A stretch of 64,000 nucleotides of DNA from the NCBI GenBank assembly GCA_017449525.1, contig JAFTFL010000011.1, positions 1 to 64,000 on the forward strand, read 5' to 3'. The DNA comes from Bacteroidales bacterium. Lineage in GTDB: Bacteria; Bacteroidota; Bacteroidia; Bacteroidales; P3. Of this stretch, positions 7,183 through 15,500 are shown one piece after another. The position numbers and the translations under genes were made by a program. Below the pieces are notes generated by a model, which saw nothing but the letters and a program-made list of their open reading frames with translations, was not told where the DNA came from and did no database searches. Every line of letters starts with the position of its first letter. Position 1 is the stretch's first letter.

Positions 7183-9726
7183 ATGAAGAAAATACTTGTG
7201 CTAATTCTCACGCTGACAACACTTGCCGCGCAGGCGCAGCTGGGGCGCATCACGGGTCGCGTCAGCGACAGCCAGAGCAAAGACAACATAGAGTATGCCA
7301 CCATCACGGTGCTGAAACAGACCGACAGTTCGCTGGTGGGTGGTGCCGTGTCGGCCGCAGGCGGAGCTTTCAGTGTGGACAAGTTGCCGATGGGTACATA
7401 CTTGGTGCGCGTCTCCTTCATGGGCTATACCACCTATCTGCACCCCAAGCCTGTAACGCTAAGTGCAGGGGCCGCCACAGTCAACTTGGGACGCATCATG
7501 CTCAGCCCGTCGGCTGCCACCTTGACTCAAGTGGAAATAAAGTCGCAGCGCAGCATGGTGGAGTATCAGCTCGATAAGCGTGTGGTGAATGTGGACCGCA
7601 ACATCGTAACGGGGGGTGGCACGGCTACCGACGTGCTGGAACAAGTGCCCAGTGTGGCCATAGACAACGATGGCAACGTAACGTTGCGTGGGTCGACCAA
7701 TGTGAAACTGCTCATCGATGGTAGGCCCTACGAACTTCTGGGGAGCGACTTGGAAAGTCTGCTGGAGCAGATACCCGCCAGCACGGTGGAGAATGTAGAG
7801 GTCATCACCAACCCCTCGGCCAAGTACGACCCAGAGGGTATGAGTGGCATCATCAATATCAAACTCAAGGACAAGGCCAGCGCAGCACTTGGCCTCAACG
7901 GGGTGGCCAACCTCAATATGGGGGCTCCGCTACCGTTTCTGATACCCGAGCGGCTGCCGCAGTTCATACCCACCATGATGGGGACACTCAACCTGAACTA
8001 CACCACCGACCGATACAATCTCTTTCTCAATGTGGATGGCGGGAAGCGCGCCCGAGGAGGTGCCGACCGTACCGACATTCGCCGTAGGCGCAACGGTGCT
8101 ACCTACAGCTACGACAGCCTCATGAGCGGCAACATCCACAACAACTACATGGGCAGTATTAAGGTGGGGGCAGAGTACTACTTCAAGGACAAGAGTTCGC
8201 TCCTGCTGAGCTACCAACTACGCGGTGGCAACAGGTTGCGCCGCAGCTATGTGGAGGGGCATGACCTCTTCTCGGCTGGCTTTATGGACTACCTGCAGAC
8301 CGACACCAATTCCAATCGCAACCTCAACCACACGCTCAACTTGAGCTACATAAAGAAGTTTGCAGCACCAGGCCAAGAGCTCACCTTCGATGCTACCTAC
8401 AGCCATCGCAACGGTACGGGCGATGGCAACCAGATACAGGACTACTACGGTTGGGCACGTCAGGCCAACTACTATCAGCGCCAGACCGAGACCGACAACA
8501 CTGGCAACAACGTCAACCTGCAACTGAACTACACGCACCCCTTCGGCGATAAGTGGCGTTTGGAAACAGGCTACGAGGGGCGGATGAGCTTCAGCGACCA
8601 GAATTACCTATATTATATGACACGCTATGGCAGCGACGCACTGTTGCACAAGGTGCAGGACAGCGTGTCGTCCACCCACTACGTGTATGACCAGCAAGTG
8701 CACGCCGTCTACGCCACCCTCGGTGCTACCTTCTCCAAGCAGTTGTCGGCACAGGCAGGGTTGCGTGGCGAATACTGTGTGGTAAACGGCAACGACCGCA
8801 ATCACCCCGCAGCGCAGGATGTGCACAAGGACTACTGGCAGCTCTATCCCACGCTGCACCTCAGCTACCTCATCAACGAACACCACAGCATGCAGCTCAG
8901 TTACAGCCGCCGTGTGCGCCGTCCCTGGATGTGGGATTTGAACCCCTACCTCAACGTGCGCGAGGGACAGCAGCTCTCGTTCGGAAACCCAGGGGTCAAT
9001 CCCGAGTTTACCAACGCTTTCGAGCTTTCTTATAATCTGAGTTTCGGGCAAACCAACATCTTCACCAGCCTCTATTTCCGACAGACCGACAGTATGATGA
9101 CGCGCTACGGCTTTGTGTGGAACGAAGCGTCGGTGGCCTACTACTCGCCCTGGATGACCTACAACTCCGCCTATGATGACTATTGGGCCAGTACGTGGCA
9201 AAACCTGAACAAGGGCACCAACGCTGGGCTGGAACTTATCGTGGACCAGCAATTGACCAAATGGTGGAAGATTAATGTCAGTGTCAACCTCTACGAGAGT
9301 CGTATTGAAGGAACCGAACTGCTGGGCGGCAGCGACCGTACTGCCTTTCGAGCCGGAGGTAAATTCAGTTCGTTCATGAACTTGCCAAAGGACTGGACTG
9401 TGCAGTTCAGCGGGCAGTACAATGCCCCCTTCTTTGACTTGCAGACCGATATGCGCGCTTCGTATTGGTGCGACCTTGCGGTGAAGAAGGACATCTGGCA
9501 ACGACGCGCCACCATCAACCTGCGTGTGGGCGATGTGTTCTGCACCGGTGGTTTTGGCCACACCACGGACAACGAGGAGTTGTACCGTGTGGTACGCATG
9601 CGCCGCTTCTCGCCCAGCATCACCGTGGGCTTCTCCTACAAGATAAATCGCGGCCTCGACCAGAACCGCATGCGTCGTCAGCACGCCGACGACAGTATGG
9701 ACGATGGGGGCGACAGCGACTATTGA
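7183..9726 (+). CDS. Large outer membrane beta-barrel protein (TonB-receptor-like)
   Basis: This 847-residue exported protein has a signal peptide (residues 1-19, ending AQAQ). A carboxypeptidase-regulatory-like beta-sandwich follows at about 22-105 (GRITGRVSDSQSKDNIEYAT). A plug-like domain at about 120-215 includes DVLEQVPSVAIDNDGNVTLR. The rest is a long barrel region with many alternating aromatic strands. It matches the Bacteroidetes family of large barrels with a plug remnant (OMP_b-brl_3 type) and not a SusC; no SusD follows. The C-terminus ends in an acidic low-complexity tail (DDSMDDGGDSDY) with no terminal aromatic barrel signature. The start at 7183 was chosen for the MKKILVLIL signal sequence. 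Substrate unknown. The next gene overlaps its end by 23 bases. Confidence 0.85.
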   Translation: MKKILVLILTLTTLAAQAQLGRITGRVSDSQSKDNIEYATITVLKQTDSSLVGGAVSAAGGAFSVDKLPMGTYLVRVSFMGYTTYLHPKPVTLSAGAATVNLGRIMLSPSAATLTQVEIKSQRSMVEYQLDKRVVNVDRNIVTGGGTATDVLEQVPSVAIDNDGNVTLRGSTNVKLLIDGRPYELLGSDLESLLEQIPASTVENVEVITNPSAKYDPEGMSGIINIKLKDKASAALGLNGVANLNMGAPLPFLIPERLPQFIPTMMGTLNLNYTTDRYNLFLNVDGGKRARGGADRTDIRRRRNGATYSYDSLMSGNIHNNYMGSIKVGAEYYFKDKSSLLLSYQLRGGNRLRRSYVEGHDLFSAGFMDYLQTDTNSNRNLNHTLNLSYIKKFAAPGQELTFDATYSHRNGTGDGNQIQDYYGWARQANYYQRQTETDNTGNNVNLQLNYTHPFGDKWRLETGYEGRMSFSDQNYLYYMTRYGSDALLHKVQDSVSSTHYVYDQQVHAVYATLGATFSKQLSAQAGLRGEYCVVNGNDRNHPAAQDVHKDYWQLYPTLHLSYLINEHHSMQLSYSRRVRRPWMWDLNPYLNVREGQQLSFGNPGVNPEFTNAFELSYNLSFGQTNIFTSLYFRQTDSMMTRYGFVWNEASVAYYSPWMTYNSAYDDYWASTWQNLNKGTNAGLELIVDQQLTKWWKINVSVNLYESRIEGTELLGGSDRTAFRAGGKFSSFMNLPKDWTVQFSGQYNAPFFDLQTDMRASYWCDLAVKKDIWQRRATINLRVGDVFCTGGFGHTTDNEELYRVVRMRRFSPSITVGFSYKINRGLDQNRMRRQHADDSMDDGGDSDY

Positions 9727-10219
9727 TCCGCAGCGGTTTCCACCGCTCAACTTGCCGTCAGCCCATCTCGCACTGCGCCAGGAGGGGACATCCTGGCGCG
9801 TGTATGACCCTGTGCGACGACGCTATGTGCGGCTGACGCCCGAGGAATGGGTGCGTCAACATGTGCTCCATGCCCTTTGCTGCGGCAAGCACTACCCCAC
9901 TGAACTTATGGCAGTAGAGGCGACTATCGAAGTGGATGGACTCACCAAGCGATGCGACATCGTGGTCTACGCCAAGTCGGCAACAGGCCTGTTGCGTCCA
10001 GCCATGATAGTGGAATGCAAGAAGCCCACCGTTCCCATTGGCCAGGCCACCGCCGACCAAGCCTTTCGATACAACCGCACTCTCCGTGTGCCCTACCTCT
10101 ACCTCACCAACGGTATGCAGCACCTCTGCCTCGGCTGCGACCCCCAGTCGGGTGCGCCGACAATGCTGGCACAGCTCCCCACATGGGAACAACTCGCCGA
10201 GGCCGCCTCGCTGCTGTGA
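9704..10219 (+). CDS. HsdR N-terminal-like (PD-(D/E)XK fold) protein
   Basis: This 171-residue cytosolic protein resembles the family of small proteins carrying only the type I restriction HsdR N-terminal nuclease-like domain. The core has CDIVVYAKSATGLLRPAMIVECKKP (residues about 86-110), giving the D...ECK arrangement of PD-(D/E)XK folds, and a preceding helix with LRQEGTSWRVYDPVRR. No methylase or specificity subunit lies nearby, so a complete restriction system is not present. In Bacteroidetes such stand-alone proteins are common and uncharacterised. The start codon lies inside the end of the barrel gene (23-base overlap in a different frame), suggesting translational coupling. The C-terminus ends LAEAASLL. 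Confidence 0.75.
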   Translation: MGATATIDPQRFPPLNLPSAHLALRQEGTSWRVYDPVRRRYVRLTPEEWVRQHVLHALCCGKHYPTELMAVEATIEVDGLTKRCDIVVYAKSATGLLRPAMIVECKKPTVPIGQATADQAFRYNRTLRVPYLYLTNGMQHLCLGCDPQSGAPTMLAQLPTWEQLAEAASLL

Positions 10220-10634
10220 ACGTGCCTGCTTAACCGCCACAAGTCAAGTACCTCCGAAACTGAGAGCGCGGTTAATTCCACGATGATACATGTTATTGGC
10301 ATAGGCGTAGGAGCTGCACTGCATGCATGGTACAGGCTTGCTATGTACAGTGCGGAGGCTTTGTGCCGGTAATGTTCCATGTGGCTCTGAGTTTTGTACA
10401 ACGTTTTGGAAATTCATGCGCGGTGCGCGTGCTGGATGCACTTGCAGGCGGTGGCCGATGGCGCGCAGTTGAGTAGGACGGGCAGGGGGGGCATATCAGC
10501 CCCGTACGGCACTGCGTCGCGCGGTATGCCGTAGGACAAGGTGGTAAAGTTTTTGCGACATTTGGCCTACAATTGACGGAATGTTTGTACCTTTGCACCC
10601 GTATTAATCGTATTAATTCGTAACATACTACACG
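10220..10634. other. Intergenic region before the M49 peptidase gene
   Basis: No gene is supported. Two sites like those of the 22-bp arrays occur (CCGTACGG at 10502, CCGTAGGA at 10529), but they are 27 bases apart and no full array is present. It may be a decayed copy. A rightward promoter candidate lies at 10561-10595. Confidence 0.5.
10561..10595 (+). promoter_or_regulatory. Promoter candidate for the M49 peptidase gene
   Basis: TTTG (10561-10564) is followed by TACCTTTG (10588-10595). The 23-base gap is slightly longer than the 19-21 usual for Bacteroidetes. The start codon is 40 bases downstream. Confidence 0.55.
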
Positions 10635-12266
10635 ATGAAAAAACTGATGATTTCACTCATGGCTATTACGGCACTTACTACTGCATGCCGTCACCAGCAG
10701 ACCTCCGAGAGTGTGTCTCCACTGAAGGCTAAAGTAGATGCCTATGCCCCCTACACCCTCACGACCGACTTGAGCGTGCTCAGCGAAAAAGAACGCCAGC
10801 TGCTCCCCATCTTTATTCAGATTGCTGACATCATGGACGAATTGTACTGGGATCAGTACTTCGGAGCCGACAAGCGCGCCTCGCTCGACACACTGACCGA
10901 CCCCTACATGCGCGAGTTCGCCGAGATACACTACGGTGCATGGGACCGCCTCAATGAGGAGAAACCCTTCATCCCTGGCTATGGGGAGCGCCCCCTCGGA
11001 GCCAACTTCTACCCGACCGACATGACTAAGGCCGAGTTTGACGCGCTGCAGGACCCTGCCAAGTATAGCCCGTACACTATTATTGTGCGAAACAACGGCG
11101 GCGACCTCGCAGTCGTGCCCTATCACACCGCCTACGCCGACCGTCTGGCCAAGGTGGACAGCCTCATGGGCGAAGCCATCGAACTGGCCGAAGACCCAGG
11201 CCTGAAGAACTACCTCACCGAGCGTCGTAGAGCTATGCAGACCGACGACTACTTTGCCAGCGATATGGCCTGGATGGACATGAAGTCCAGTCGCCTCGAC
11301 TTTGTGGTGGGTCCCATTGAGAACTACGATGACGGCCTGTTCGGCTACAAAACCAGTTATGAGAGCTTCATCCTCGTCAAAGACGAGCAGTGGAGCAATG
11401 ACCTCGCTCGCTTCACCGCCATGTTGCCCGAGATGCAAAAACTTCTGCCCTGCGACCCGAAGTACAAACGTGAAGTGCCTGGCACCAGCAGCGACTTGAA
11501 TGTGTATGACGTTATCTACTACGCCGGCGACTGCAATGCGGGCTCCAAGACCATTGCCATCAACCTGCCCAACGACGAGAACGTACACCTCAAGAAGGGC
11601 AGCCGTCGACTGCAGCTCAAGAACGCCATGCAGGCCAAGTTCGAAAACATCATGATGCCAATAGCCAAACTCATGGTCTGCGACGAGCAGTTGCCTAACG
11701 TAACGTTCAATGCCTTCTTCGGCAACGTGTGTTACCACGAAGTGGCTCACGGTCTCGGTGTCAAGAAGACCGTCACCAAAGGCGAAGGCCTGCGTGAGGC
11801 CCTCAAGGAGCAATACAGCGCTTGGGAAGAAGCGAAGGCCGACATCTGCGGTTTGTTCCTTGTCCAGACCCTCATTGAGAAGGGCGAAATCACCAATTGT
11901 AGTGTTGACGATGCCTACGTCACCTTCGTGGCTGGCATCCTGCGCAGTGTGCGCTTCGGTGCTACCGAGGCTCATGGCATTGCCAACATGATGTGCTTTA
12001 ACTATATGCAGGAGCACGATGCCTTCACTCGTAATGCCGATGGCAAGTACGTCATCGACGTGGCCAAAGCTAAAGAGGCCATGCAGGGATGGGCTGCCAT
12101 CATCTTGCAGATGGAGGGCGAAGGCGATTACGAAGCCGCAAAGGCCTACGCTGCCGAGCATGGCAAGGTGAAAGCCGACTTGCAACAGGATCTCGACGCC
12201 ATTGCTGCCGCCAACATTCCGCTTGACATACGCTACAACCAGGGATTGAAAGCGCTGGGCTTGTAA
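10635..12266 (+). CDS. M49-family zinc peptidase lipoprotein (dipeptidyl-peptidase III-like)
   Basis: This 543-residue protein has a lipoprotein signal peptide (lipobox LTTAC, Cys18). It is therefore probably anchored in the outer membrane and facing the periplasm. The zinc site is HEVAH near residue 373, and the second motif EEAKAD lies about 50 residues downstream, as in M49 peptidases. Most M49 enzymes carry the six-residue HEXXGH form; here the shorter HEXXH form is present, as I recall for some bacterial homologues. M49 enzymes remove dipeptides from peptide N-termini, so a role in periplasmic peptide use is inferred. A divergent copy of its last 21 codons survives at 18446-18511. A G-rich hairpin follows the stop codon. 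Confidence 0.85.
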   Translation: MKKLMISLMAITALTTACRHQQTSESVSPLKAKVDAYAPYTLTTDLSVLSEKERQLLPIFIQIADIMDELYWDQYFGADKRASLDTLTDPYMREFAEIHYGAWDRLNEEKPFIPGYGERPLGANFYPTDMTKAEFDALQDPAKYSPYTIIVRNNGGDLAVVPYHTAYADRLAKVDSLMGEAIELAEDPGLKNYLTERRRAMQTDDYFASDMAWMDMKSSRLDFVVGPIENYDDGLFGYKTSYESFILVKDEQWSNDLARFTAMLPEMQKLLPCDPKYKREVPGTSSDLNVYDVIYYAGDCNAGSKTIAINLPNDENVHLKKGSRRLQLKNAMQAKFENIMMPIAKLMVCDEQLPNVTFNAFFGNVCYHEVAHGLGVKKTVTKGEGLREALKEQYSAWEEAKADICGLFLVQTLIEKGEITNCSVDDAYVTFVAGILRSVRFGATEAHGIANMMCFNYMQEHDAFTRNADGKYVIDVAKAKEAMQGWAAIILQMEGEGDYEAAKAYAAEHGKVKADLQQDLDAIAAANIPLDIRYNQGLKALGL

Positions 12267-12302
12267 TTTGTTAGCAGCTCGTATGCCAATAGACAACAAT
12301 GT

Positions 12303-12350
12303 GGGGGGGGGTATTCTATGGGGATACCCTCCTCCTGTTGCGTTGTTTGT
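12303..12350 (+). terminator. G-rich hairpin after the M49 gene
   Basis: A run of nine G followed by TAT pairs with ATACCCTCCTCC about 10 bases later. The sequence then becomes T-rich (TTGTTTGTCTTCTTTCTTT). The homopolymeric G run could be length-variable but lies outside any gene. Confidence 0.5.
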
Positions 12351-12547
12351 CTTCTTTCTTTGTGGCGCATCATGATGCCAGAAGAACGGTATGTAGTAAA
12401 AGTAGGGAACTAAACGTTTATCATGATTCGAAGGAGAACTCCGTTTTCCGCTTTGACAGGTTGTATTAAATACGTATAGAATTATCGCATGTGGCGTGGT
12501 TGTAAAGAACCTCGCCACGTGCCTCGTTTATAAAATAACGTTCGACA

Positions 12548-15500
12548 ATGAAGAAATTACTCAACAGTGCGAACCGATTTCTCTGGGGTTGGCTCCTCAT
12601 ACTATTGCTGCATACTTATGTCTCGGTTGCACAGCCCACACTCCCATCTCCTCGCGAGTTCTATGTTATCTACCAGGATGGACATTTCTTGGCTCACAAT
12701 GCAACCTTCAATGCGCTGCTGCCTGAGGCCTCCTCATTCGATATATCTACCTGTGTATGGGAGCGCGATGCAGACCTTCATTGGGATGTCAATCACCGCC
12801 ACCTAATCCCCACCAACCCCGAGAGTACCCCAGGTGTAGGCTATATGGTGCTGTGCTCCGATTACTGGGATCCTGGTAGCGTTTTTAGGCTTAGTACCCC
12901 TGTGTTAGACGACAGATACCTATTTCTTAATGTGGGTAATGGCAACGCCGTGCAAAGATCTCCTGCATCACCAGTTCGGTATGTGAACTACGACGGTACC
13001 AACTGGGTTGTATCATCGACTGTGGGGGGCTCCCTCTATGCGCTGGAGCAGGTTGATGATGTGACGGGTGGAAGCCTAAGTGTAGATAAGCCCACCGTCC
13101 ACATGGATTATACCACGACTACTACCACTGTAACTGCCCAGCACACTATGCCCAGTGCAAGTGTGTTGTACTATCAATGCAACACAGGTGATGCCATGTG
13201 GTACTCTCCCCACGGCGCCACCGTTCACACGCCCCCTACAGCCAGCACTCCCTTATCGTGTAGTTTTGAGTGGAGTTTGTCGGGTGATGCGGCTACGTAC
13301 CTCAGTGTGAGTGGTAGCTCCACGACGGCTACATTGACCCGAACGTCGTATCCCCCTACGGCCGTTAGCGGTACGCTGACGCTCACAGTTCGCTACGACA
13401 ACGGGTCTACCCGCACGGCGGTTTCAACCGTAACAGTTGAACCCGAGGAGCTGTTCTTTGTGATACACCATGGCGGCCATTTGCTTGGCCATAGCGCCGA
13501 TGGCAGCACGGTGTCCGACAATGGTACTGGTGCAACCGCCTTCAATGCGCGCACAGCTCTGTGGAAGTTTACCGACATGATGGACGTGTATAATCCTACG
13601 TATCGCTACCTACAGCCGCACAATGGAATGACTGCGTCCACTGGTAGCTACTATTTGTCTTTGCAAAGTGGTAACAACACAGCAGTGGTCTCTCCACAGG
13701 TTTGGGCCTGTCAATTGGCGACAGTTCCCTCCAATGGCAGCACCATCGATGGTACGGGTAATGGTGGGAATGGCCCTAAGTGGGATGGTAGCAACTGGAC
13801 GAACACCGGCGATGCGGACCGCGCTGTGGTCTATTCCGCCGTTTATCATGCGTCGTCATTGTCCGTCTCCAGCGCAGGGGCTCTTGCTGTGGATGACCGC
13901 ACCTTCAGCGCCACGGGTAGCCAGACTCTCAGCCTCACCCACACGGCTCCCACTGTTACGGGCACCCCCGCGTACTGGCAGTCGACGATTGCTGGCAGTA
14001 CCTATTATTACTATGAAGACGCAGCATCCACGGCGCACTATGCCTTGCCTACCAGTACCAACACTGCGCTTTCGGTAGATCATTTCAGTTGGGCATTATC
14101 GGACGAGACCTACCTCAGTCTTGCCAGCAGCAATACGGGTACCACCGCTTCCAACAGCATCAGCTGCACGGGCATTCCAGCGTCCGATAATCACACCGCC
14201 ACGCTGACGGTTACGGCCCACTACACGGATGGTTCTACTCGCAGTGCATCAGCTTCTATTACAGTCAATGCTACGCCTCCTCCCGCAGCACCCGCCATCA
14301 GTGTCAGCACCGCTTGTGATACCCCGAATGACTTCACCATCACCAACAACGCCGCTGATGCCACTGTCTACTACACCATCGACGGCTCCGACCCCTCCAC
14401 TTCGGCTACACGCACCAGCTTCACCGCCACCACTACTTCGGGCACTATGACCTCATCGGCAACGATCCGCGCCGTGGCCATGCGGGATGGGGTGTACTCG
14501 TCTGAGGTAACCCACAGCCATACCATGCGGGTGCCAGGCACGCCCACCTACACCCGTGAGGAAAACATACTCACCATCAACAGTGGGTCCTACACTGCCC
14601 AGTATTCCACTAATGGTGGCAGTACGTGGACCACAGGTGCATCCTATACCAACAGCACCAGTGCCGCTGTCTCTCTCACCATTCGGCTAACTAACCCAGG
14701 CTGGAATCCCTCGTGCACCACTAAGGTTACCGTGCCCTACCTGCCCAGTGGTCAGATGCACATGCCTTCCATCGTTGTTGCACCCGATAACAAGATTGTG
14801 ATAGCCAAGGAGGATAACGGTGTTAAAGTCAACCTCTTCTTCACCACCGATGGGAGCACTCCCCAAGTGGATGCCTCGGGTAATCCTGTGGGCAGCACAC
14901 AGCGTTATACCAACCGTTTCTCCCTCACGGGCAGCGCGCCAAGTACTGCCACAGTGAAAGCCATTGCTACCAATTCTCTGGGAGGAGGCGTGTCGGCGGT
15001 GAACACGCTGACGGTTAACTTGGTTGACCGCACCTCGCAAATCAGTGATCTTGCTGCCACCTATCTGTTGGTAGGCACTCCCCAGGTCGATGCCACCGTG
15101 GGCACCGAGACGGCACCATTTACAGGCGCTCTCTACGGAGGGCTGTTGCCCATTTCAGCCACACGTCCCGTGATAGGCTACGCCGAAGGGGCTACGATTG
15201 GCCACATCGTTATTGATCGCGCCACGATCAGTGCCGCAGGCAATGTAGGGGCGGTAGTGTGCAATGCTTTGGAAGCGACACGGGTGTTCAACTGTGGCGT
15301 GCTGAATAGCGAGTCGACCGTCGCCACGACCGACGGCGGTGCCGTCGGTTCTATTGCAGGCAAGATAGAGGACTTGGCGCGCATAATCAACTGCTACAGC
15401 TTTGCTACTGTTAGCGGTAGCAACGTGGAGACCACGGCCGGTATTGTGGGCAACAACACCTTTGCCACTACGCAATCCAATGTGAAGACCATGGTGATGA

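Noticed and set aside
9704..10219. Complete type I restriction system
   Set aside because: Only an HsdR N-terminal-like domain is present, with no helicase, methylase or specificity gene in the window.
10502..10536. A fifth phased array upstream of the M49 gene
   Set aside because: Only two core-like sites are present, 27 bases apart, with neither the 22 nor the 66 interval. At best it is a decayed copy.
12453..12480. E. coli-like promoter before the 1907-residue gene (TTGACA ... TATAGA)
   Set aside because: The 16-base spacing and sequence fit sigma-70 of proteobacteria, but Bacteroidetes sigma factors use a different consensus. I could not support it as the real promoter.
10653..12518. 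621-codon open frame on the minus strand
   Set aside because: It is the antisense of the M49 peptidase gene. The motifs HEVAH and EEAKAD, the signal peptide and the promoter all support the plus strand, and the antisense product matches nothing.
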